In this document: piece by piece, positions 16,322 through 22,981 of the stretch | How the letters are laid out: every line of letters begins with the position of its first letter | How positions within the stretch are numbered: the first letter of the stretch is position 1 | Origin: an uncultured Nitrosopumilaceae archaeon | GTDB taxonomy: Archaea > Thermoproteota > Nitrososphaeria > Nitrososphaerales > Nitrosopumilaceae | DNA length: 23,599 nt | Reading direction: 5' to 3' | NCBI GenBank assembly: GCA_937875805.1 | Contig: CALFHG010000066.1 | Coordinates: 1 to 23,599, forward strand | The notes under the pieces: generated by a model | Seen by the model: only the letters and a program-made list of their open reading frames with translations | The model's database searches: none | What the model was told of the DNA's origin: nothing | Position numbers and translations under genes: made by a program

Positions 16322-16573
16322 TTAGTAACTATTTCTGAGAATTTTCTTTTTTAGAATTAAACCTCTGATACCAATATACCAAACTAAAAAGAATCCGCCA
16401 ACAATTCCCATAAACACATAGTTTTGTACTTCTGGAGAAAGTCCTTCAATTGAATCAGTAATTTTACTTGAAGTTAACATTGAGATTGCAATTACAATAA
16501 TACATTCAATTGCATACCATGTCCAATTTGGCCAGGATTCTTTTGGAATGTGAATGTACGGATTTACTCCCAT
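16322..16573 (-). CDS. Small two-helix membrane protein
   Basis: From the ATG at 16573 the product has 83 residues: a short polar start (GVNPYIHIPKESWPNW), a transmembrane helix (WYAIECIIVIAISML), a short acidic loop (DSIEGLSPEVQ) that probably faces outward, a second helix (FMGIVGGFFLVWYIGIRGL) and a basic end (KKKILRNSY). Both termini are predicted to be cytoplasmic. I do not recognise a family. A TTG at 16585 would add four residues, but a TATA box about 27 bp before the ATG supports 16573. It sits between queC and folE and may be unrelated to preQ0 synthesis. Confidence 0.75.
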   Translation of the reverse strand: MGVNPYIHIPKESWPNWTWYAIECIIVIAISMLTSSKITDSIEGLSPEVQNYVFMGIVGGFFLVWYIGIRGLILKKKILRNSY

Positions 16574-16593
16574 GATTGTGATCAAAAATGGTG

Positions 16594-16605
16594 ATTATTT
16601 AATTT
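16594..16605 (-). promoter_or_regulatory. TATA box for the small membrane protein gene
   Basis: The minus strand reads AAATTAAATAAT, centred about 27 bp before the ATG at 16573, and lies just past the folE stop. It suggests a separate, leaderless transcript. Confidence 0.5.
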
Positions 16606-16616
16606 TTCAGTATTCT

Positions 16617-17174
16617 CTAAATTGCTAAATCTGATGCACGTTGTCTAATGAGTGACATTATGCCTAATTTTTCTTCTTTATTTTCATAAATTCCTCTAAA
16701 TGCTGATGAAGAAAGTGTTGCATCATTTTTGACTCCACGCATTTTCATACACAGATGTTCTGCATCTACTAAAACTACCACACCTTTTACTCCTTGAGAG
16801 TGTAGTTCATCAGCAATATTTTTGGTGAGTCGTTCCTGAATTTGTAGTCTTTTTGAATATTTTTCTACTAATCTAACAAGTTTTGAAATTCCAAAGACTC
16901 GGCCATTTGGTGAGTAAGCAATGTGAACTCTTCCATAAAATGGTAACATGTGGTGTTCACACATTGAATAAAATTGAATATCACGAGCAATTACTACATC
17001 AGAATCTTCAGAAAATTGAACTGATAGTTCTGAATCAGAATCATAGCCACCAAAGATTTCTTTATACATATTTGCAATTCTTTCAGGGGTTTCACGTAAC
17101 CCTTCACGTGTGGGATCTTCGCCAAGTTCAATAATTAATTCCCTTACGAGTTTTTTTACACGCTCTTGATCCAT
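16617..17174 (-). CDS. folE: GTP cyclohydrolase I (FolE type)
   Basis: The 185-residue protein is a full-length type I enzyme. It has DPTREGLRETPERIANMY at 20-37, the zinc site C72, H75 (SMCEHHMLPF) and C142 (EHLCMKMRGV), and GRVFGISKLVRLVE at 91-104. The enzyme opens GTP to dihydroneopterin triphosphate, the first step to preQ0 and to pterins. Many archaea use the unrelated MptA instead, so the canonical form is a useful lineage marker. It lies 64 bp downstream of queE on the same strand with queC nearby, which points to the preQ0 pathway. The ATG at 17174 has a TATA-like AAATACTAG on the minus strand at about 17199-17207. Confidence 0.96.
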   Translation of the reverse strand: MDQERVKKLVRELIIELGEDPTREGLRETPERIANMYKEIFGGYDSDSELSVQFSEDSDVVIARDIQFYSMCEHHMLPFYGRVHIAYSPNGRVFGISKLVRLVEKYSKRLQIQERLTKNIADELHSQGVKGVVVLVDAEHLCMKMRGVKNDATLSSSAFRGIYENKEEKLGIMSLIRQRASDLAI

Positions 17175-17238
17175 TTGATATTCTCACAGAATTTTTCTAG
17201 TATTTGAACCTAATCTGATTTTTAGGCAGGTGTTAAAA

Positions 17239-17952
17239 TTATGGAGCACCAATAAATTTGTGTAATTGAGGTACGACCTTAACATCAATGAAATAAGGAT
17301 ATACCAAGTCATACAATTCCAATAAAAGATCTAGCGATGGTTCTGAAATTCCATATGTAGGTTGAATAATGAATCCATCAAGATCATCTTTAGATACAAT
17401 ATCAAAAATTTCTTTTACTAATTTTGTAAATTCATTTGGTTGAGTCTTTGAGCTAACTACAACTTTGATGTATGTTGTTTTCTTTGATTTTACAGATGAT
17501 TGAAGGCATTTCATTGTATGGCCAATTAATTTATCATAATGTTTTGCATCAACAAAATCAGAATCTTTTGTTTTAAATTCAATTTTAACAATATCAAAAA
17601 ATGGTAAAACATGATCAAATCTATCAACGTCAAAACATGATGATTCAAGATAAGTTGGGATGTTCTTTTCCTGGATATGTTTTGCAAGTAATGCTACAGC
17701 TTCATGTTGAATCAGTGGATCACCACCAGTAAAATTGACTTTGTAAGTTTGATTTTTTAGATTAGAATCAATTAGCTTGTTTGCATCTTCAATAGAATAT
17801 TCTGTTCCAGAATTAAGAGGGAGTGATTCTTTTGTATCACAGTAAAAACAGGTAAAAGGACATCCAGCAAGTCTAACAAAAAGAGTCTTTGTTCCATAAA
17901 GAATTCCTTCACCTTCAACTGATGTAAATATTTCAAATAATCTGACTTTCAA
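17239..17952 (-). CDS. queE: 7-carboxy-7-deazaguanine synthase QueE (radical SAM)
   Basis: The 237-residue protein starts KVRLFEIFTSVEGEGILYG, the substrate-binding signature of QueE, followed by the cluster motif C31-x3-C35-x2-C38 (CPFTCFYC) and NFTGGDPL at 73-80, a variant of the radical SAM GGEP motif. It rearranges 6-carboxytetrahydropterin to 7-carboxy-7-deazaguanine with SAM and Mg2+. The product feeds QueC, encoded 0.9 kb away. QueD, which supplies the substrate, is not in the window. The start is TTG at 17952, supported by a TATA box 26 bp upstream. Confidence 0.95.
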   Translation of the reverse strand: MKVRLFEIFTSVEGEGILYGTKTLFVRLAGCPFTCFYCDTKESLPLNSGTEYSIEDANKLIDSNLKNQTYKVNFTGGDPLIQHEAVALLAKHIQEKNIPTYLESSCFDVDRFDHVLPFFDIVKIEFKTKDSDFVDAKHYDKLIGHTMKCLQSSVKSKKTTYIKVVVSSKTQPNEFTKLVKEIFDIVSKDDLDGFIIQPTYGISEPSLDLLLELYDLVYPYFIDVKVVPQLHKFIGAP

Positions 17953-17972
17953 GTAATAATCGTAACTTTTTT

Positions 17973-17984
17973 CATTATTTATTC
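17973..17984 (-). promoter_or_regulatory. TATA box for queE
   Basis: The minus strand reads GAATAAATAATG, centred about 26 bp before the TTG at 17952. It implies a leaderless message starting at a TTG codon. Confidence 0.5.
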
Positions 17985-17993
17985 AGTGAGTTT

Positions 17994-18188
17994 CTAATGC
18001 ATTACTGGTTCTTTTGTATAGAATAATCCAGCGATAAAGAATATCACTCCCAAAATTCCAATTGTACTTCCTACAAGTTCTACTTGATTTTGAAAATCTC
18101 CTTCAAGTGGAGCCCATAACCAAGCCATCAAAGCACCAACAATAATCATTGGAATTCCCACACCAGCAGTAATTGCTTTGGATGCCAT
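17994..18188 (-). CDS. Small two-helix membrane protein
   Basis: From the ATG at 18188 the product has 64 residues with two transmembrane helices (AGVGIPMIIVGALMAWLWA and GSTIGILGVIFFIAGLFY) joined by a short polar loop (PLEGDFQNQVEL), and a short tail KEPVMH. There is no recognised family. Small two-helix proteins of this type are frequent in Thaumarchaeota, some as accessory subunits of membrane complexes, but no partner is suggested here. An in-frame TTG at 18194 would add two residues. The gene stands alone between the membrane-regulator operon and queE. Confidence 0.75.
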   Translation of the reverse strand: MASKAITAGVGIPMIIVGALMAWLWAPLEGDFQNQVELVGSTIGILGVIFFIAGLFYTKEPVMH

Positions 18189-18228
18189 GCTCAAATTGTT
18201 TAGAAAATGTATATGAAGTTTATGTTAT

Positions 18229-19041
18229 CTAGCGTACTGAACGTTCAATATTTTTCACTAATTTATTCAATTCATGAAAAACTAGCTTAGCATTATCAAT
18301 ATCATTATTTTCTATTGAAGATTTGATTTGATCAATTAATTTAACGGCTTCGCCAATTTGGTCTGCAGTAGCACCAGCATCAGATGCTTTTGTTAATTTT
18401 TTATTAATTGTTTTAAGTTGTTTCTCTATAAATTGGTTAATTCTATTAGATGTGCCATCTGAAGAAGAATCATGAATTTTTTGTTGGATGGAATTAACAT
18501 GATGTTTTAATTGATCAATTATTTCAGGTGAAGCAGTTTCTGTCTCTATTTGAGTTCGTGCAGATTCTATTAATTGATCAATTTCATCAAAAATTATTCC
18601 AGTATTATGTTTTTTAGATATAGTTTTTAGATTTTCAACATATTTTTCTAATCTATCAAGTTCGCTGGATAGATCTCTATCAGCAACTCTTGTAGATTTA
18701 GATATTGTTGATTTTTCAATAGGTTCAGAAATCATTTTAGAAATTTGTTTAAATAATTTCATTGCCATAAGAAAATCTTCTCTTGCTTGTTCTATATCGT
18801 CAGGTAGAGAATTTTTTAATGATACTACTGCAGTTTGCCCTTGCAAATATAGAGTTTGGACATCAGAAGGTATTGAATTACCATAAGATCTTTCTAATTG
18901 ATTTGAGATCTGTTCATCTGCTTGTGTAGCAATACGTAGTAAAATGTTAGGATCTTTTTGTGCATATGCATCACCTACTAATGATGTTGATACCGTTCCA
19001 AAAATCAATACAAATATTGTAAATAATGCTAATGTTTTCAT
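18229..19041 (-). CDS. Secreted coiled-coil protein of the membrane-regulator operon
   Basis: The 270-residue protein has an N-terminal signal peptide (1-27, hydrophobic core LALFTIFVLIFGTVS, likely cleavage after AYA-Q). The rest is almost entirely helical and highly charged, with heptad-like segments (for example LSSELDRLEKYVENLKTI and FIEKQLKTINKKLTKA). There is no C-terminal membrane helix or lipobox, so it is probably released or bound outside the membrane. The start overlaps the stop of the membrane winged-helix gene by 4 bp (19038-19041), which indicates translational coupling. A sensor partner, ligand carrier or envelope spacer role is possible, but none is shown by sequence. I do not recognise a family. 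Confidence 0.82.
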   Translation of the reverse strand: MKTLALFTIFVLIFGTVSTSLVGDAYAQKDPNILLRIATQADEQISNQLERSYGNSIPSDVQTLYLQGQTAVVSLKNSLPDDIEQAREDFLMAMKLFKQISKMISEPIEKSTISKSTRVADRDLSSELDRLEKYVENLKTISKKHNTGIIFDEIDQLIESARTQIETETASPEIIDQLKHHVNSIQQKIHDSSSDGTSNRINQFIEKQLKTINKKLTKASDAGATADQIGEAVKLIDQIKSSIENNDIDNAKLVFHELNKLVKNIERSVR

Positions 19042-20066
19042 TCCTCTTCCTCCATATTCTTTCGTAGTTTTACTAGATTTTGCAAATCTTTCTTTTCAAT
19101 TTCAACAATTTCATTACGCTCCAATCTTTTCACAGCACGCCACATTGTAGTTCTTGGTTGTAAGAATTTTTTACGCAATTCACTTTCAAATGCTTGTCCT
19201 CCATTATCAGAGATAAACTTCACTATCTCTTTATCATCTTCACGTATATCTGGCCTTAGTTTAAAAATTGTTTCAGCATCAATGGTTTCAATTTTTTGTG
19301 CTGTTTGAGTTAATTGTTGATCTTGTATTGGTTTTACAATTTTTTGTTTAGAGCGAATAATTATTGTAACTCCTATTACTGCAGCAGCTACAACTCCACC
19401 AATTAATGCATATGAAAGATAATCAGGCGTCAATGTAGGATTAACTGGATCTATAACATTAGGAATAGTTGGAATTGTACTAAAAAGATAATTGATTTCT
19501 GCATTACCACTAGAAAGAGTTAATTGATTTTTATCATCAACAATTTCCATATTGATTGGAAGATTTGTCATTCCAACAATTGCAGAATTTTTTGGCAAAA
19601 GTAATGTAAAATTAGAAGGAGCATCTAAAGAAAATGTCCAAACTCTACCTTGTTTTGATACTAGATCATGAATATCATATTCTACAGAAATAACAGATGA
19701 ACCAAAAGTTTCAATTAATGCAAAATTTCCTATAACATCACTAGTTAACAAAAATTCATTTTCACCTACAGCTACAAAATTATCAATAGTACTTCCAAAC
19801 AGATCAAGTTCATAATCAGTAGCAAATGGATCTACATCAATTTCTGTAGAAACATGTGTCGACCCATCAGGATAAATGATCAGATCTAATGTTCTAGGAG
19901 AACTGAATGAAGACTGAATTGGCATTATAGCTGCTACAATAATCATACTGGCTACCAAAAGAGGTATTTTGACCATTGTATCGACAATACCTTCAGTCCT
20001 TACAAAAAGCATTCCATCTTCTCTAAGAGACTCTTTCCTATGCATTGGTACGATTTCTGGATTCAT
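19038..20066 (-). CDS. Membrane-anchored winged-helix transcription regulator (COG2512-like)
   Basis: The 342-residue protein has a signal-anchor helix (about 33-50, KIPLLVASMIIVAAIMP), a beta-rich extracellular domain of about 165 residues, a second helix (about 217-237, IGGVVAAAVIGVTIIIRS), a linker, and a cytoplasmic winged helix at about 275-335 (DDKEIVKFISDNGG, LQPRTTMWRAVKRLER). Two membrane passes put the DNA-binding domain inside the cell, so it resembles a one-component transmembrane regulator. Start choice is uncertain: ATG at 20066 lies 4 bp after the upstream gene, but an ATG at 19976 (MVKIPLL) would give a plain signal-anchor start. It is co-transcribed with a soluble winged-helix gene before it and a secreted coiled-coil gene after it. 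Confidence 0.85.
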   Translation of the reverse strand: MNPEIVPMHRKESLREDGMLFVRTEGIVDTMVKIPLLVASMIIVAAIMPIQSSFSSPRTLDLIIYPDGSTHVSTEIDVDPFATDYELDLFGSTIDNFVAVGENEFLLTSDVIGNFALIETFGSSVISVEYDIHDLVSKQGRVWTFSLDAPSNFTLLLPKNSAIVGMTNLPINMEIVDDKNQLTLSSGNAEINYLFSTIPTIPNVIDPVNPTLTPDYLSYALIGGVVAAAVIGVTIIIRSKQKIVKPIQDQQLTQTAQKIETIDAETIFKLRPDIREDDKEIVKFISDNGGQAFESELRKKFLQPRTTMWRAVKRLERNEIVEIEKKDLQNLVKLRKNMEEEE

Positions 20067-20070
20067 ATGC

Positions 20071-20358
20071 TCAATACCTTAGATTCATGTTTTCGACGAG
20101 TCCCTGAAATTTCTTGAATTCCTGGAAAAATTGGAGTCCTTTTTCAGTAATCAAAAAGATTCTATTTCTATCATTTTTGACGGATTCGACTAAGCCGGCT
20201 TCTACTAGTTTTTCACATTTGTCTAGTACTGCATAGTGAGATAGGTTGGCTTTGCGAGAGATTGCAGATACAATGACTCCACTACGACCACCATTGGCAG
20301 TTACATCTAAGATATCACCCATTATGCCCATTTCGGACCTGTATTGTTGTTTTGACAT
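20071..20358 (-). CDS. Small winged-helix DNA-binding protein (HTH_45 type)
   Basis: The 95-residue protein is a single winged-helix domain. The MGDILDVTANGGRSGVIVS helix leads into KANLSHYAVLDKCEKLVEAG, the recognition region, followed by the wing VKNDRNRIFLITEKG and a C-terminal helix that probably dimerises it. This matches the archaeal HTH_45-type regulators, which are abundant in Thaumarchaeota. It is the first gene of a three-gene operon with a membrane winged-helix regulator and a secreted coiled-coil protein. A TATA box sits about 24 bp before the ATG at 20358, and AGCGGAAC repeats further upstream could be its own operator. The target genes are unknown. Confidence 0.88.
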   Translation of the reverse strand: MSKQQYRSEMGIMGDILDVTANGGRSGVIVSAISRKANLSHYAVLDKCEKLVEAGLVESVKNDRNRIFLITEKGLQFFQEFKKFQGLVENMNLRY

Positions 20359-20376
20359 GCTCTAGTATAGAACAAT

Positions 20377-20386
20377 GTAGTTTATC
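20377..20386 (-). promoter_or_regulatory. TATA box for the three-gene winged-helix operon
   Basis: The minus strand reads GATAAACTAC, centred about 24 bp before the ATG at 20358, consistent with leaderless transcription. The AGCGGAAC repeats start about 22 bp further upstream. Confidence 0.5.
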
Positions 20387-20407
20387 AGGGACATCTTGAA
20401 ACTTCAT

Positions 20408-20427
20408 AGCGGAACGCAAAGCGGAAC
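20408..20427. repeat. Two direct AGCGGAAC repeats, candidate operator
   Basis: AGCGGAAC occurs at 20408-20415 and again at 20420-20427, a 12-bp period. The pair lies just upstream of the TATA box for the winged-helix operon. GGAAC recurs at 20609-20613 and inverted at 20630-20634. The remainder of the 304-bp gap (20428-20600) is A/T-rich with nothing clear in it. Confidence 0.4.
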
Positions 20428-20601
20428 AGTGGTTTCACCAAAAAAATACTCTATTTTTGATGATTTTAAAAAATTCTGAAAAAAAGTATGCCTGAGAATT
20501 TATTCAAAAAAATCAAGTTTTCCTAAAAAATGTCATTCTCAAATATTTTTAGAAAAATGATCTTATTTTTCTAAATTTTTGACAATTTTGATAGAATTTA
20601 G

Positions 20602-20634
20602 CATATAAGGAACAAGATGATTCCTCACCGTTCC
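20602..20634 (+). promoter_or_regulatory. TATA box with GGAAC/GTTCC inverted repeat upstream of a secreted-protein gene
   Basis: CATATAAGG at 20602-20610 is a good TATA box that would place the transcript start near 20630, giving a leader of about 30 nt. GGAAC (20609-20613) abuts the box and GTTCC (20630-20634) falls at the predicted start, a 16-nt-spaced inverted repeat positioned to block or modulate initiation. A second TATA-like run at 20645-20655 is too close to the ATG at 20663 to serve it. Confidence 0.4.
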
Positions 20635-20662
20635 TAATCTATCATTTACATATAATTTTCAC

Positions 20663-21211
20663 ATGGTAAAAGTCAAAATCCGAATTATTGGAGTATTAGC
20701 CATCCTCTTGATGCTTGGTACTTCACCATTATCTGTAAATGCGTTTGCAGAAAATAAAGTAAATCAGGAAGAAAATAGAGAAATTCTAACAGAAAAAATG
20801 GTTAATGGAAAGCTCAAAGTCAACCATTATGCCTTACCTAATGATCTTGTAGAAGAGGATTTACAAAGAATCCTATCAATAGATGAGAAAATGACTTGGG
20901 GATATGTAAATTACAAGTCATACAATGCAGGAATCGTCATTTTTGATGGTAAAGTATCAAAATTAGGAGAAAATCTATGGGAAATTGTAGAAAATGAAGA
21001 CCTCTCAGATGTAAAACTAGGCTTCAAGGTCGTATTTTCTGGATTTGATGTAGAATTAGAAGAAAACATGATTGTAGTTGCATTAATGAATTTCATGATT
21101 AAAAATCTTGAATCGGCTCAAAATATCAAGATTCTACAAATTGGAGATCAAGCCACAAATACTGAAAATACAATTGGTTTCGACCAAGAATCTAAAAATT
21201 CAATTTGGTGA
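20663..21211 (+). CDS. Secreted protein, unknown function
   Basis: The 182-residue protein has a clear signal peptide: basic start MVKVKIRI, hydrophobic core IGVLAILLMLGTS and likely cleavage after AFA-E near residue 29. The mature part is acidic, with a beta-rich middle (WGYVNYKSYNAGIVIFDGKV, 69-88) and further strands, and no C-terminal anchor, so it is probably released. I do not recognise the family. It is divergent from the winged-helix/membrane-regulator operon and shares its 304-bp control region, so it is a natural candidate target of those regulators. An intrinsic-type terminator overlaps its stop codon. Confidence 0.82.
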   Translation: MVKVKIRIIGVLAILLMLGTSPLSVNAFAENKVNQEENREILTEKMVNGKLKVNHYALPNDLVEEDLQRILSIDEKMTWGYVNYKSYNAGIVIFDGKVSKLGENLWEIVENEDLSDVKLGFKVVFSGFDVELEENMIVVALMNFMIKNLESAQNIKILQIGDQATNTENTIGFDQESKNSIW

Positions 21212-21228
21212 AATATCACCATTTTTTT
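21206..21228 (+). terminator. Intrinsic-type terminator overlapping the stop codon
   Basis: TGGTGA-AATA-TCACCA (21206-21221) is a perfect 6-bp stem followed directly by seven T residues. The TGA stop of the secreted-protein gene (21209-21211) forms part of the stem. Confidence 0.6.
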
Positions 21229-21278
21229 CTTTAATTGACTAAAAATCATTCACAAGGTCAGCTTTGAGATGCATAGTA

Positions 21279-21290
21279 ACTTTTTATTCC
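21279..21290 (+). promoter_or_regulatory. TATA-like box for the duplicated coiled-coil gene
   Basis: ACTTTTTATTCC is centred about 29 bp before the ATG at 21314, consistent with a very short leader. Confidence 0.4.
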
Positions 21291-21313
21291 CATTTTGAAA
21301 AGTAAATCATAAA

Positions 21314-21781
21314 ATGTTTGATAAATTCAAAAATGAAGAGGGAGGAGAGATGGTAGAAGAAAGAACTGAAAGTACTAACACTGAAGAATCTAATTCTACA
21401 ATAGAATCTACCAGTCAAATTGGAATTGGAGAATTAATGGGTAAACGGGCAAAATTAGAAGAAGCAATAGATTATGTCGGTTTAATGATTAAGAATCTCA
21501 AAGATAAGAGAACTTTACTTGAAAAAGATATTGAAGAAGAATCAGTTGATATTAAAAATCTCAAAGAAAAGCTTCAGAAAGTTAGTGAATACATTGAAGA
21601 AGAAAATAAAGGAATTGGGGAACTTGCCAATAAGAGACAACGTGTAGAAAATGAAGCAGATGAAGTAGGTTCTATTATCAATACATTAAGAGAAAGACTT
21701 TCTGGTGTTGATAGAATAATTGATGATGAAGGTAGTAGAGTTAAGAAAATTAAAGATTCTAGAGATTCATTTAATGAATAA
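21314..21781 (+). CDS. Coiled-coil protein with an internal duplication
   Basis: The 155-residue cytoplasmic protein has an acidic, Ser/Thr-rich disordered start (1-35) followed by two homologous helical units. Unit 1 (38-84) and unit 2 (101-147) both start IGEL-x2-KR, continue with a conserved D-x-VG-x2-I pattern (53-59 and 116-122), and end in an acidic patch and a KxLK/KxIK pair, with a 63-residue period. About 16 of 47 aligned positions are identical and many others conservative. It has no signal peptide, membrane helix or enzymatic motif. I do not recognise a family. It faces a CdvB/ESCRT-III paralogue in convergent orientation with 11 bp between stops, so a cytoskeletal or membrane-remodelling link is tempting but unproven. 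Confidence 0.82.
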   Translation: MFDKFKNEEGGEMVEERTESTNTEESNSTIESTSQIGIGELMGKRAKLEEAIDYVGLMIKNLKDKRTLLEKDIEEESVDIKNLKEKLQKVSEYIEEENKGIGELANKRQRVENEADEVGSIINTLRERLSGVDRIIDDEGSRVKKIKDSRDSFNE

Positions 21782-21792
21782 AAAATTTAGAA

Positions 21793-22434
21793 CTAAAGAT
21801 ATTTGCTAGTTGTTGCTTCTTGAGTATCTGTTGGAACTGAAGGGAACATTTGTCCTACTGAACTTTCAGCAACAGCAGCAGCTTCTTTTAAGATACTTTC
21901 AGATTCTGCATTAGTTGTTGCATCCACTCCAAATGCTGCATCTCCTGAGAAACTTTCTGTCATAAAGCCACCAAGCATTTCTGCCATTTGACCAATTTCT
22001 GCCTCAGCTCCTGGCATAACTTTTCCAAGAGATGATTTAAGATTCTTCATTAATCCCATTGTAGGCATTATAGCTACTACAGTATCTCCAAGATCACTGC
22101 ATGTAGATAATCGTAATTCTATTTGTTCTAATGCTATTCTAGCACTGCTTAAAATTTTTGTTACTTTTCTTACTTCAGCTAGTTCATTTCCAAGAACTTT
22201 GGCTGTTTGATTATCATGTTTTTGTGTTGCATCTACAATTCGTTGGAATAATTTTGCATCGCGTGCTTGCAAACTTGATAGCATAGTATCTAATTTTTTA
22301 ATTTGTAATTGTAATTTTTTAATTCCTTCCTGAACTCTTGGTTTTAAGGCACCTTTAGGCTTGATAGTATCATTGATTTGTTCAGTAATACTAGGCTTTG
22401 ATTGCTTTGACCATTTGTCAGTTAAACCAGGCAT
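21793..22434 (-). CDS. cdvB: ESCRT-III-like CdvB paralogue
   Basis: The 213-residue protein has the archaeal Snf7/CdvB plan: a basic N-terminal segment, a long helical hairpin from about 30 to 110 (GIKKLQLQIKKLDTMLSSLQ, then NELAEVRKVTKILSSARIAL), a short turn with IELRLSTCSDLGDTVVAI, and an acidic C-terminal part with Met-rich helices (MPGAEAEIGQMAEMLGGFM). Family members polymerise at the membrane during archaeal cell division with CdvA and CdvC. No Pro-rich MIM2-like motif for the CdvC MIT domain is visible at the C-terminus, so this is more likely a paralogue than the main CdvB. CdvA and CdvC are not in the window. The ATG at 22434 has a TATA-like sequence about 24 bp upstream. Confidence 0.88.
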   Translation of the reverse strand: MPGLTDKWSKQSKPSITEQINDTIKPKGALKPRVQEGIKKLQLQIKKLDTMLSSLQARDAKLFQRIVDATQKHDNQTAKVLGNELAEVRKVTKILSSARIALEQIELRLSTCSDLGDTVVAIMPTMGLMKNLKSSLGKVMPGAEAEIGQMAEMLGGFMTESFSGDAAFGVDATTNAESESILKEAAAVAESSVGQMFPSVPTDTQEATTSKYL

Positions 22435-22622
22435 GTATTTAATTTTAGAATATGTACTTAATTTCCGGTGTAAAAAATGGTTTACAGGATATCAAAAATA
22501 ACTAAGTAAAACAAAGTATTCCAAATATCCCGTCTTAAGCAATAAAATATCATCTAATCTTTACAGATACTGAAAAGAGCTTTCTAAACAAAAAATATGG
22601 TTTCAAATTAAAGTGAAAAGAT

Positions 22623-22913
22623 TTAGAATGTAACTTTAGAATTTATTGTTTTTGTGATTCCATCACGCTTTTTATACTCTAGCTGTAAATTATACTCTAA
22701 TCGTTTCATAGTTTCCAAATGTATTTCTGAATTTTCTGATTTGTGGTTTTCTAATTCATATTTCTTATGCTCTTCAAGTTTATTGATTCTTTTTTGATTG
22801 ACCTTTAGCTGTTGTTCTAGTAGATCTAAGTGAATCTTACAATTTTCACAAATTAACTTTCTGTCTGTTTCTAGATGAAATGTAGAATCACATTTCTTAC
22901 AAATAAAATCCAT
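22623..22913 (-). CDS. Zinc-finger coiled-coil protein, unknown function
   Basis: The 96-residue protein opens with two CxxC knuckles, C5/C8 (FICKKCDS) and C22/C25 (ICENCKIH), forming a compact zinc ribbon. The rest is one long charged helix (LLEQQLKVNQKRINKLEEHK onward) that is probably a coiled coil and may dimerise the protein. It has no membrane helix. Zinc ribbon plus coiled coil suggests a nucleic-acid or protein adaptor, with no particular partner indicated. The ATG at 22913 has a TATA box 26 bp upstream. It is divergent from the anchored protein gene at 22982, with 68 bp between the starts. The 188-bp gap toward cdvB (22435-22622) holds only the cdvB promoter. Confidence 0.72.
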   Translation of the reverse strand: MDFICKKCDSTFHLETDRKLICENCKIHLDLLEQQLKVNQKRINKLEEHKKYELENHKSENSEIHLETMKRLEYNLQLEYKKRDGITKTINSKVTF

Positions 22914-22933
22914 TTACAAAAAATGTATAATTG

Positions 22934-22943
22934 TTATAAAATT
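22934..22943 (-). promoter_or_regulatory. TATA box for the zinc-finger coiled-coil gene
   Basis: The minus strand reads AATTTTATAA, centred 26 bp before the ATG at 22913, the spacing of a leaderless promoter. Confidence 0.5.
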
Positions 22944-22981
22944 AAGCGTATTGATAGAATTTATTTTTATAATAGAATTTA

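Noticed and set aside
20369..20377. AGAACAATG shared between 20369-20377 and 23448-23456
   Set aside because: A 9-base match without further similarity is weak evidence of a common site, although both lie in intergenic DNA.
20458..20495. C/D box sRNA-like pattern: TGATGA, 12-nt gap, CTGA, then a second CTGA
   Set aside because: The spacing fits, but the 12-nt guide would be pure A/T, no C' box is present and the region is low complexity, so chance is more likely.
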